From Arcicella sp034931005 (GTDB lineage Bacteria > Bacteroidota > Bacteroidia > Cytophagales > Spirosomataceae): 64,000 nucleotides of DNA. The notes under the pieces were generated by a model. The model worked only from the letters and a program-made list of their open reading frames with translations. It was not told the origin of the DNA and searched no databases. Position 1 is the stretch's first letter; every line of letters begins with the position of its first letter. The stretch covers positions 310,001 to 374,000 of the forward strand of contig NZ_JAYGIN010000001.1 in the NCBI RefSeq assembly GCF_034931005.1, written 5' to 3'. This document shows, one piece after another, positions 54,254 to 62,841 of the stretch. A program made the translations under genes and the position numbers.

Positions 54254-55723
54254 CTTTTTCTTTCCCCAAACGGAAGTTCCTTTATTGTTTAATCCTGTAA
54301 AAACGAAAGTGTCTTTTTTGTTTTCCCAATCTCGTCCTGCTTGAACGTTTACTTTTTCGGTTGTTCCGTCGCTCCATTTTAATGTCAACCAAGGTGCATT
54401 ATAGCTCCAAGTACTTGAAGCGTCGTTATTGAGGGTTTTATCGGCATTTATTTTCAAATCTACTGATTTCTGAAAATCGGGAGACGATTGTTCTTTGTCA
54501 TATCCAGGTACAACTCGGTAACCAAAAATGATTCGTTCCCAATCGCCAATTAGTTTAGTTTCATCCACATTTTTGGTTTCTTCATAAGCAAATCTTTCGG
54601 GTGAAACCACAGGCCAACCGTCTTCTGTCCACAAAATTTTCCGAACGTGCAGAATCATATACGCTGCCTGATTGCCTGGTCTGCCCTGATGCCCCATAAA
54701 ATACTGTCCATTCTCAGGGTTTTGAAAAACAGAACAATGTGAAACCCCTTGCCAACCGACGTGTCCATTAAATTGGTACGGAGCTAAAATCATTGGTTCG
54801 TGGTCAACGTCTTTATTGGCATCAATTCCGTTATAATCATAAAAAGGTCCAGTTGGCGAATCACTTCTGCAAACTCGAACATTGTATTTTGTTGCCAACC
54901 AATCGTAGGCTATAAACAAGTAATATTTTTTAAGTTCTTTGTTATAAATTATCTCTGCCCCTTCTATGTTTCCATTATATTTTCCGTCGGTGAAACCTCT
55001 GTTAGCAATTCTTTTCCCTTTATCTCCTGCTTTTAAGGCAAGTCCAGTGGCGGGGTCAAGTTGTAGCATATAAATTCCGTCCCAACCAGAGCCGTAATAA
55101 AAATATTGTTCACCTGTTGGAGTTGTTACGACCGTTGGGTCAATAGCATTGGTTTGGCGTGAATTATCGTTTAAAGATACTACTACAAGTCCTTTCTCTG
55201 TCCAAGGGCCTTCAGGATGCGTGGCAGTAGCCAAACCCATAACACTTCTGCGGGGGTCTGATGATGATAATGAGTAATACAGTCTAAATTCGTTATTGTG
55301 TTTGATAACATACGGAGCCCATAATGAATTGAAAGGAACTGTGCCATTTTGACGAATAAAATCAGCCCCCATTTTGGGTAATTGGTCAAAAACCCAACCG
55401 TAAGTAAACCATTGAACAAGGTCTTTTGAAGAGCGAATTTGAATCCCTGGTTTGATGTCAAATCCAAAAGCTACATCAGTATTGTAGCAATAATAAGTAT
55501 CGTTATGTTTGATGATGGAAGGGTCATGAACGTTATAAACACCCCAACGCAAAAAATTAGTTGGATTAGCAATTTCGTCATAACTGTCTTTAATGGTATT
55601 TATGTCAAAAGTGGGCGTAGTAACCACAGGCGTTGTGGGCGTAACAGGTTGTGGGGTTTCTTCTTTTTTATCACAAGAAAAAAAAGCAAGTAATATCAAC
55701 AGCTTAAAACAATGATTTTTCAT
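54251..55723 (-). CDS. Endo-alpha-1,5-L-arabinanase, GH43, lipoprotein
   Basis: ATG 55723 is chosen because it starts the lipoprotein signal (MKNHCFKLLILLAFFSC, Cys17), followed by a Pro/Thr linker (about 22-38). The 490-residue protein has the GH43 propeller with VHDPSI (Asp67), NAIDPTVV (Asp195) and GNIEGAEI (Glu254), plus the conserved HCSVF near the metal site. A C-terminal beta-barrel domain of about 100 residues (WERIIFGYRVVPGYDKEQ to the end) matches the two-domain endo-arabinanases such as Bacillus AbnB. It cuts the arabinan backbone at the cell surface. It follows SusD by 59 nt, so it is the operon's first enzyme. Confidence 0.92.
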   Translation of the reverse strand: MKNHCFKLLILLAFFSCDKKEETPQPVTPTTPVVTTPTFDINTIKDSYDEIANPTNFLRWGVYNVHDPSIIKHNDTYYCYNTDVAFGFDIKPGIQIRSSKDLVQWFTYGWVFDQLPKMGADFIRQNGTVPFNSLWAPYVIKHNNEFRLYYSLSSSDPRRSVMGLATATHPEGPWTEKGLVVVSLNDNSRQTNAIDPTVVTTPTGEQYFYYGSGWDGIYMLQLDPATGLALKAGDKGKRIANRGFTDGKYNGNIEGAEIIYNKELKKYYLFIAYDWLATKYNVRVCRSDSPTGPFYDYNGIDANKDVDHEPMILAPYQFNGHVGWQGVSHCSVFQNPENGQYFMGHQGRPGNQAAYMILHVRKILWTEDGWPVVSPERFAYEETKNVDETKLIGDWERIIFGYRVVPGYDKEQSSPDFQKSVDLKINADKTLNNDASSTWSYNAPWLTLKWSDGTTEKVNVQAGRDWENKKDTFVFTGLNNKGTSVWGKKK

Positions 55724-55782
55724 ATCGTTTATAAAATGTGAGGGAGGAAAATCCTCCCTCAATAAGTCAATTCAACCAAAAG

Positions 55783-57345
55783 TTAATATGAGGCATTTTG
55801 CTTAACACCTACATTATTATCTATTTCTCTTTGTGGAATTGGGTAATATTCACGTCCTGTTTTGTAAGTATCAAATTCAGGATCATGCTTTTTCAATTCC
55901 GCTAATTTTGTGGCATCTTTCAACCATCCCCAACGGTTTACATCGTCAAAACGGTGACCTTCTAAACAGAATTCCAATGCTCTTTCGTGTGATAATTGGT
56001 CACGGAAATCTGCTTGTGTCATGTTTGGTCTAACTTTAGTAATATCCGCTAAGCCAACTCTTGCTCTTACTTGTTGAACGTAAGGAATTGCTTGAGACGT
56101 TTGTCCTAATTCGTTCAAACATTCTGCATACATTAACAAAACATCTGAATAACGCATCAAACGCTCATTAATACCCGAACGCCAGTCAAATTCGTCAGCC
56201 TTTGTATCATCATTTGCATATTTTCTACAGAATAAATCATTCAAATCTTGAGGGTTTCCACCGTATCTTTTTGAAAATTCTACGCCATAAACCATGATTC
56301 CTGGAGCATTATAAAACATGGTTGCAGGTAAACGTGGGTCAACTTTACCATCGGCAGTTTTTTCTTTCTGATATTCATCAAAAATCCAACGAGTTGGTTG
56401 AACGTCTGTCCAGCCTAAACCTCTTGCTCCGTAAGTAATAGCTCTACCCGTTACTCTACCCCAACCTGGTGCAGGCTCGCCACCCCAGTTTAAATCTTTT
56501 CCACCTGCATCACGAGAAAATTGTACTTCAAAAAGTGATTCGCTGTTGTTCTCATTAGCTTCTGTGAAGTTATCACGATAATTTGAAACTAACTTATATG
56601 TACCCAAATCAATAACTGCTTTAAATTGTACAGCAGCTTCTTGGTAACGCTTATTGAATAAAAGGGCTTTACCTAAATACCCCATAGCGGCACCTTTAGT
56701 TGCTCTACCAGTTTGTCCTTTATCTGAACCAGTTACGCCATCATAAGAGGCTGGCAACATTTCTGCTGCTTTTTTCAAGTCATCAATTACTTGATTCCAT
56801 CCTTGTTCTGGTGTTGATTGAGGAACGGTAAAATCTGCTTTTGATTTTACAGAATTAACTGGTAAAGAAACGTTTCCGTACATATTTACCAAGTGAAAAA
56901 AGTAAAGTCCACGTAAAAAATAAGCTTGTCCCAATACTCTTTTCTTCAACTCTGCATCCATTGCAATATTAGGAACATTATCCAATACTAAATTAGCTTT
57001 AGATACCCCTTCATAATATGCACCATACGCCCAACCATATATAGCATCATTACCTGCATTGAGTGCAAACTTTCCTGAGTTATACATTTGGTCCCAAGGG
57101 CTATTACTCTTCAAATCATCTCCACGATTATCCAATAAAAGGTTCGTTGAACGCATATATCCACCATCAACTGCTAAGGTTAGGTAGGCTGCGTTAACAC
57201 CTTTTAGTGCATCATCTTGACTCTGCCAAAAAGTTGCAGAAGTTTGAGCGTTTGGATTATTTTGTTCTAATTCTTTGTCACAAGCTCCAGCAATAAGCAG
57301 TAAACTTGCACAGAAAGCGATATTTTTTAATGTATTCTTTTTCAT
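55783..57345 (-). CDS. SusD/RagB-family lipoprotein of the arabinan locus
   Basis: The protein has 520 residues with a lipoprotein signal (ASLLLIAGAC, Cys22). SusD landmarks: SATFWQSQDDALKGVNAAY, LGQAYFLRGLYFFHLVNMYG, ATKGAAMGYLGKALL, RYSDVLLMYAECLNE, LSHERALEFCLEGHRFDDVNRW and the terminal YYPIPQREIDNN. It caps the SusC encoded 18 nt upstream and would bind arabinan fragments. Co-transcribed with SusC and the endo-arabinanase. Confidence 0.95.
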   Translation of the reverse strand: MKKNTLKNIAFCASLLLIAGACDKELEQNNPNAQTSATFWQSQDDALKGVNAAYLTLAVDGGYMRSTNLLLDNRGDDLKSNSPWDQMYNSGKFALNAGNDAIYGWAYGAYYEGVSKANLVLDNVPNIAMDAELKKRVLGQAYFLRGLYFFHLVNMYGNVSLPVNSVKSKADFTVPQSTPEQGWNQVIDDLKKAAEMLPASYDGVTGSDKGQTGRATKGAAMGYLGKALLFNKRYQEAAVQFKAVIDLGTYKLVSNYRDNFTEANENNSESLFEVQFSRDAGGKDLNWGGEPAPGWGRVTGRAITYGARGLGWTDVQPTRWIFDEYQKEKTADGKVDPRLPATMFYNAPGIMVYGVEFSKRYGGNPQDLNDLFCRKYANDDTKADEFDWRSGINERLMRYSDVLLMYAECLNELGQTSQAIPYVQQVRARVGLADITKVRPNMTQADFRDQLSHERALEFCLEGHRFDDVNRWGWLKDATKLAELKKHDPEFDTYKTGREYYPIPQREIDNNVGVKQNASY

Positions 57346-57363
57346 TTTCTTGAGTTTAATTGA

Positions 57364-60300
57364 TTAAAATCCTACTTGTACACCTGCCATGAAAGTTCTT
57401 GGATTTGGATATGAGCCATAGTCATAACCACGAGAGAATAATCCATCACTTGAGAAGTCTGGGTCATAACCTTTATATCCAGTTAGGAAAAATACATTTT
57501 GTCCAGAAACATAGAAACGAGCTGATTCAATACCTTTCAATTTTTTCAAAATTGTTGATGGTACGTTATAGCCAAATTGGAAGTTTTGTAGTTTCAAATA
57601 TGAACCACTTTCTACAAATCTGTCTGAATCTCTACCGTTAGCATTTGGGTCACCAATAATTGGTCTTGGAACATTCGTTGAAGTGTTTGCAGGAGTCCAA
57701 TAATTTAAAGCGTCCACACTTCCATTTGAGTATTGCAAGCCCATTAAGTCACGATAAACACCGTTGAATACCTTATTTCCTGCTTGTCCTTGCATAAACA
57801 TTGAGAAATCAAAGTTCTTATAACTTGCTGAAAAATTAACCCCGTAAGAAATTTTTGGAATTGAAGAACCTAAATAAATTCTATCTAAAGCCGTGATTTT
57901 ACCATCTCCGTTCACATCTTTGAATTTAATATCGCCAGGGGCTGCATTAATTTGCTCTGCATGGTTTTTAACGTCATCAGCATTTTGGAAAATACCTTCT
58001 GTCTGATAACCATACAATTGACCTACTTCTGAACCTACTTCTGTAATACTTGCTGCTCCATAAATTGGGCTGTTTGTACCACCTAAAGCTAATACAGTAT
58101 TTTTCAACGTATGAATATTTCCTGAAACTTCATATTGGAAATCTCCTGATTTTTTACGGTACGTTGCCGTTAATTCAACACCACTGTTTCTTACTGAAGC
58201 GGCATTTGTCGTAATTGTTCCGTTGGTAGCACCTACTGAATAAGGAATTGGCACAGGAGCAAGAATGTCATAAGCCGTGTTATTAAAATATTCAGCCGTT
58301 AATGAAATTTTATTTTCTAATAAACTCATATCAACTGCTACGTTGGTTGTACGCTTAGATTCCCATTTGATACTTGGGTCAACCACTTGAGTACGTGTTG
58401 CACCTGGAGCCAAAACTCCACCAAACACATATCCTGCGTTTCCGTTAATGAATGTATCAAATAAATAATCTCCGATAGACTGATTTCCTAATTCACCGTA
58501 ACCTCCTCTTAATTTCAAGGTGTTAATAGCAGCAGGCAATTGAATATCATTATGAACATTCCAAGCACCAGCAATTGACATAAAATTACCAAAACGATTT
58601 AATGGACTGAATTTAGAAGAACCATCACGACGGAAGTTTACCGTTAATAAATAACGGTCTGCATAGTTGTAATTTAAACGTCCTAAATATGACATTAAAG
58701 CAGCTTCATATTGAGCTCCTGTTACATTTCTACCACCATCAATTTTGATTGGAGCACTCAATGATTGGATATAAGGTTTTTCTAATCCTTTCACCGAACC
58801 TTGAATTGAATTATTCGTAAAGTTTTGGAAAGTATAACCACCTAAAACATCAACTCTATGTTTTCCAATTTCAAAATTATAAGTCAATGTATTTTCAATA
58901 AGGTTGGTAATAACATCTCCACGGTTTTCATTGTACACTGCATTTGGTGTTAAATAATAAAAACCTAAATCGTATTCTGGTTCAAAATATTTATAAACAT
59001 AATCTAAACGGTCATGGCTTAAATTCAATTTATATTTCAAGTTTTTCACGATTTCATATTCTCCCCAAGCATTTGCCAACAAACGATTTCTGTTGTCAGT
59101 ACCTTTCAATAATGAGTTCATACCTACAACGTTCAAAGTAATAGCTCTTTGAGTATTGTTATCGCTACCACCAAAACCACCTAAACGATTAGCATCATAA
59201 ACTGGCATCGTAGGAATAGCAGTTAACATACTTGTAACAGCTCCACCAAAAACGGCGTGTTCACGTGTATTTTCAGCCCCAACTTTGTCTGCATCTGTAA
59301 ATCCTACTTTTGCACCAAATTTGAATTTTCCTTTTTCACCTGTAACGTTTCCGTTAAAAGTAAAACGTTTGTAAGCTTGTGGGCCAGTTACGGTACTTGT
59401 TTGGTTATAATATCCTACTGAAACGCTGCTACGTAAATTTTTACTACCACCCGAAACACTAATGTTGTGGTCTGTGATATAACCCGTTTTGATAGCTTCG
59501 TTTTGCCAGTTTGTATTAACACCACTGATAAAAGCAGGGTTAGTTGGGTCATTAGCTGGAGCAATTCTTAATCCTGCATTTAATTCAGCCGCCGAAACTA
59601 CTTTTTGGTAACCTGCTCTGTCCATTAAATCCCATCTTCTTGCGATATTCTGAACACCTGCATAACCATTATAATTAATTTTCATCTGACCTTCCTTACC
59701 TTGCTTTGTTGTGATAATTACCACACCGTTTGCACCACGAGCACCATAAATTGCCGCCGAAGAAGCATCTTTCAACACTTGCATCGACTCAATATCACCT
59801 GGGTTAAAGTCCATTGCTCCATCAACTGGCACACCATCAATTACAAATAATGGGCTGTTGTTTCCAAAATTACTAATACCACGAATTTTGATTTGAACGC
59901 CTCCTCCAGGTTCACCATTTCCTTGAACAGTTACACCAGAAACTTGTCCTTGTAATAATTTTGCAATGTCGGGAGTAGCTGTTTTTTGAGCATCTTTTAC
60001 TTTTACAACCCCTACTGAGCCAGTCAAGTCTTTTACTCTTTGTGTACCATAACCAACTACAACAACTTCACTTAGTTCTTTGTTGTCTTCAGCCAAAATA
60101 ACATTTACAACACTTTGATTACGTACTTGTACTTCCTTTGAAGTGTAACCAACAAATGAAAATACTAAAGTTGCCTCTTTACTGTCATCAGGAATTGATA
60201 ATTTATAATTACCCTGACTGTCTGTTGTTGTTCCAACATTTGTTCCTTTAATACCAACATTTACACCAACAACTGGCGAACCATTTTCATCACTTACTTT

Positions 60301-60465
60301 ACCAGAAATCCCTTTGAAATTATAATGAGAAATCCCATTTGCTTGTAGTGAACTACTTAGCAAAGGTGAAAAAATGAATATTAACGAAAGTGTTAATATT
60401 GAGCAAAAACGAAAGAACTTTTCATTGTTCAACGAATCTTTTGCTTTTAGATAGAATGCTTTCAT
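57364..60465 (-). CDS. SusC/RagA-family TonB-dependent transporter of the arabinan locus
   Basis: The frame opens at GTG 60477, but ATG at 60465 is the better start (1,033 residues). A long signal peptide (to about 43, SSSLQANG) precedes a carboxypeptidase-regulatory-like domain (about 52-128, ISGKVSDENGSPVVGVNV), the plug (ELSEVVVVGYGTQRVKDL ... VDGVPVDG ... YGARGANGVVIITTKQG) and the barrel, ending MAGVQVGF. No STN domain. It imports arabino-oligosaccharides with its SusD. As the first gene of the glycosidase run it carries three copies of the proposed AraR operator in its upstream region. Confidence 0.95.
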   Translation of the reverse strand: MKAFYLKAKDSLNNEKFFRFCSILTLSLIFIFSPLLSSSLQANGISHYNFKGISGKVSDENGSPVVGVNVGIKGTNVGTTTDSQGNYKLSIPDDSKEATLVFSFVGYTSKEVQVRNQSVVNVILAEDNKELSEVVVVGYGTQRVKDLTGSVGVVKVKDAQKTATPDIAKLLQGQVSGVTVQGNGEPGGGVQIKIRGISNFGNNSPLFVIDGVPVDGAMDFNPGDIESMQVLKDASSAAIYGARGANGVVIITTKQGKEGQMKINYNGYAGVQNIARRWDLMDRAGYQKVVSAAELNAGLRIAPANDPTNPAFISGVNTNWQNEAIKTGYITDHNISVSGGSKNLRSSVSVGYYNQTSTVTGPQAYKRFTFNGNVTGEKGKFKFGAKVGFTDADKVGAENTREHAVFGGAVTSMLTAIPTMPVYDANRLGGFGGSDNNTQRAITLNVVGMNSLLKGTDNRNRLLANAWGEYEIVKNLKYKLNLSHDRLDYVYKYFEPEYDLGFYYLTPNAVYNENRGDVITNLIENTLTYNFEIGKHRVDVLGGYTFQNFTNNSIQGSVKGLEKPYIQSLSAPIKIDGGRNVTGAQYEAALMSYLGRLNYNYADRYLLTVNFRRDGSSKFSPLNRFGNFMSIAGAWNVHNDIQLPAAINTLKLRGGYGELGNQSIGDYLFDTFINGNAGYVFGGVLAPGATRTQVVDPSIKWESKRTTNVAVDMSLLENKISLTAEYFNNTAYDILAPVPIPYSVGATNGTITTNAASVRNSGVELTATYRKKSGDFQYEVSGNIHTLKNTVLALGGTNSPIYGAASITEVGSEVGQLYGYQTEGIFQNADDVKNHAEQINAAPGDIKFKDVNGDGKITALDRIYLGSSIPKISYGVNFSASYKNFDFSMFMQGQAGNKVFNGVYRDLMGLQYSNGSVDALNYWTPANTSTNVPRPIIGDPNANGRDSDRFVESGSYLKLQNFQFGYNVPSTILKKLKGIESARFYVSGQNVFFLTGYKGYDPDFSSDGLFSRGYDYGSYPNPRTFMAGVQVGF

Positions 60466-60592
60466 AAATATGAGCACGTTTAAATTTTAAAATGAGTAAT
60501 AATTTTTTGAGTATTGAAGGAGTAACCTCCCCTGTGAGCTTTGTAATTGTTTTTGTTTAGTATTTTTTGTTCATAGGCAAAATTTTACAATA

Positions 60593-60609
60593 TGTGTTAT
60601 CATGACACA
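60593..60609. promoter_or_regulatory. Candidate AraR operator 1 upstream of SusC
   Basis: TGTGTTATCATGACACA fits (T/C)GTGT-N7-ACACA with both arms perfect; 128 nt upstream of the SusC start. Confidence 0.65.
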
Positions 60610-60648
60610 ATAATTAATAAAGTTAAAAATCGGCTTTTTCAATAAAAA

Positions 60649-60665
60649 CGTGTCACATTAACACA
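60649..60665. promoter_or_regulatory. Candidate AraR operator 2 upstream of SusC
   Basis: CGTGTCACATTAACACA fits the same pattern. Its centre is 56 bp from operator 1 and 36 bp from operator 3. Confidence 0.65.
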
Positions 60666-60684
60666 TTATTGAGGTTTTAAAAAA

Positions 60685-60701
60685 TGTGTCACATCAACAC
60701 A
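60685..60701. promoter_or_regulatory. Candidate AraR operator 3 upstream of SusC
   Basis: TGTGTCACATCAACACA fits the same pattern, with perfect 5-bp arms and a GTGTCACAT core shared with operator 2. Confidence 0.65.
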
Positions 60702-61040
60702 TTTAATGGCAAAAAAATTTGTTTTGGATTTATAATTTCAAAAGTAATACATTTTCATATAATAATACAAATATTTCGGAATAAAATTAAATTCATTTAT
60801 TTAAAAATTTGTAAATATCCTATAATTCATAGTGTTAGCAAAATACAGTAAATCACAAGTATGTACTTTGGAGTTGCATAAATCGGAAAATATGGAGATA
60901 CAATAAAAAAGGTTTTATGTATCCTAACTCTTTAATGGTGAGAAAGCAAAAACTTTTTATATTCTACTAAAAAATTACACAAAATTGATAAATAAAACCA
61001 TTTGACTTAATGTTGAAGTTTTGTCGTATTGTTTTTTTTT

Positions 61041-61093
61041 TAACAAAAAAGTCCAGCTAATAATGTCTTTAAAAGAACTATTAGCTGGACAAT
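61041..61093 (-). terminator. Rho-independent terminator of the second SusCD pair
   Basis: GTCCAGCTAATA (61051-61062) and TATTAGCTGGAC (61079-61090) form a perfect 12-bp stem. On the minus strand the stem is followed by TTTTTTGTTAAAAA. It ends the transcript of SusD at 61214 before the arabinan SusC promoter region. Confidence 0.9.
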
Positions 61094-61213
61094 TGTAATA
61101 ATTATCATCTTAGATGACCTAAAATTGTAACTCTTAATTGCTACTATCTCAAAACATTGCTGTATTCAAGATGACAAAATCGTACAAAATGTGTTTGGAA
61201 TTAAATCAAAAGA

Positions 61214-62830
61214 TTAATATCCTGGATTTTGTGTTAATGCTGGGTTTAAAACCATAGCTGAAGTTGGTATTGGGAAGATTCTACGAGTTGGGTCTGCGTT
61301 TGTTTTGAAGCCCCATTTTTCTTCATATTTTCCAAAACGAATCATGTCATTTCTGTGCCAAGACTCCCAAGCAAACTCACGACATCTTTCTGAATAAATA
61401 TCGTTTAAGGTCACTGATGATACCGCTGGTGAGGTTGTACGGTTTGCTCTCAATTGATTATACAACGAAAGAGCAGTTTCACCATTCGTCGCAGTACCTC
61501 CTCGCAGGATAGCTTCTGCCTTCATCAAAACTATATCAGAATATCTCAAGAATGGAACGTCATTATTTTGGTTTCTGGTAGTAGAGGTTGCATCTGGAAA
61601 AAACTTGATATTACGATACCCCATATTCCAAGCAATTTCATCGTTCCCAGCATCAAAAGTTACAGCATCTTGTCTCAGTTCAACTTTAGGAGTAAGATTA
61701 ACCTGATAAGTATAAGCGGCACTTCCATCTGAACCTGTATAAAATTGGTCATAGCCCTTTTTGGTTGTGGTTACAGTTAGCGGTGTTACTCCGTCAGCTA
61801 AAAATTGTAAGCCTGTCAACCATTGCTTATTTCTAATATCATTTGCATCGTTAAAATGTGCATAGAATTCGGGCAAGGTACTTCTTGGAGCTGAAGGCGT
61901 AAAGGGAAGACTAAATCTTTTCGTTTGTGAACGTGCTACATCATAACGGGCATGATACATATTACTGTTTGTTCCAGGCATTGCGGCTGCGGCTGGGTCA
62001 TAAGGAATAGCAAAAATAAATTCCTTCATTTGTGGCCCATTGTTTGGATAAAACATTTGCAAGTAATTGGCACGAGTTTCAAGAGCATATTTTCCTGAAG
62101 CAGTTACATTATCACAAGCTTCAATACAATCTTTTAAACGAGCTGTACCTGTATAAATCTCTGCATTCAAATACATTTTTGCTAACAGTGCATAGGCTGT
62201 GTACTTTGTAGCACGACCATAAGTAGCCACACTTACATCGGTACTCAAATTGGGCAATGCTGCTTTAATTTCGCCTTCGATAAAATCAAACACTTTGGCA
62301 CGTGGTGTATTTGGTTTTGGAGTAAAATCTCCATAATCTGTATAAATTGGCACATTTCCGTACAAATCCATCATCATAAAATAGGCAATGGCACGAACCA
62401 TTTTCAATTCAGCAAGATTGGTGGCTTTGGTGTTTACAGTTGCTGGAATTGTTTGCTCCAAAATAGATAAAGCCTGATTTGTTGTACCAATTACGGTTGA
62501 TAACCACGACCACGTACCATTTGTCCAACCGTGGTCTTTTGACCATGAATGATAATGTAAATGGCGATAATTTTGGTTATCATACCAGTTTCCACCACGA
62601 GCGGGCATAATAGATTCATCGGTAGTTTCCGACTGCATGAACCAATAATCTAAGGCATAATTTCCTCTCAAAGCTGCATACGGAGGACCTGACGCTTGAA
62701 TAAATTGATTAGTATTTTGAGGGAAAATATCTGGTGTTAATTCTGTTGTTATTGGCACAACTACGTCATGGCATGACGACATGAAGTAAACTGATGCCAA
62801 GAGACTTATATATGTTGTTATCTTTTTCAT
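61214..62830 (-). CDS. SusD/RagB-family lipoprotein of a second pair
   Basis: The protein has 538 residues with a lipoprotein signal (ISLLASVYFMSSC, Cys20). Family landmarks: NYALDYWFMQSETTDES, WSWLSTVIGTTNQALSIL, MVRAIAYFMMMDLYGNVPI, TKYTAYALLAKMYLNAE, FLRYSDIVLMKAEAIL, YSERCREFAWESWHRNDMIRFG and the ending FPIPTSAMVLNPALTQNPGY. It pairs with the SusC encoded 11 nt upstream. The strong terminator after it makes it a separate operon from the arabinan genes; its glycan is unknown. Confidence 0.95.
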   Translation of the reverse strand: MKKITTYISLLASVYFMSSCHDVVVPITTELTPDIFPQNTNQFIQASGPPYAALRGNYALDYWFMQSETTDESIMPARGGNWYDNQNYRHLHYHSWSKDHGWTNGTWSWLSTVIGTTNQALSILEQTIPATVNTKATNLAELKMVRAIAYFMMMDLYGNVPIYTDYGDFTPKPNTPRAKVFDFIEGEIKAALPNLSTDVSVATYGRATKYTAYALLAKMYLNAEIYTGTARLKDCIEACDNVTASGKYALETRANYLQMFYPNNGPQMKEFIFAIPYDPAAAAMPGTNSNMYHARYDVARSQTKRFSLPFTPSAPRSTLPEFYAHFNDANDIRNKQWLTGLQFLADGVTPLTVTTTKKGYDQFYTGSDGSAAYTYQVNLTPKVELRQDAVTFDAGNDEIAWNMGYRNIKFFPDATSTTRNQNNDVPFLRYSDIVLMKAEAILRGGTATNGETALSLYNQLRANRTTSPAVSSVTLNDIYSERCREFAWESWHRNDMIRFGKYEEKWGFKTNADPTRRIFPIPTSAMVLNPALTQNPGY

Positions 62831-62841
62831 ATTTACAAAAA

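Larger units (their letters stand above)
60466..61213. other. Regulatory gap upstream of the arabinan SusC
   Basis: These 748 nt hold no gene. In minus-strand order they contain a terminator for the upstream SusD gene (61041-61093), about 340 nt of AT-rich sequence without recognisable structure, and three operator-like palindromes (60593-60701) upstream of the SusC start. No exact TTTG/TAnnTTTG promoter was found, so the start of transcription is not placed. Confidence 0.7.

Noticed and set aside
60778..61040. Possible small RNA or riboswitch in the AT-rich part of the SusC upstream gap
   Set aside because: No stable hairpin or conserved motif could be recognised by eye between the terminator and the operator cluster.
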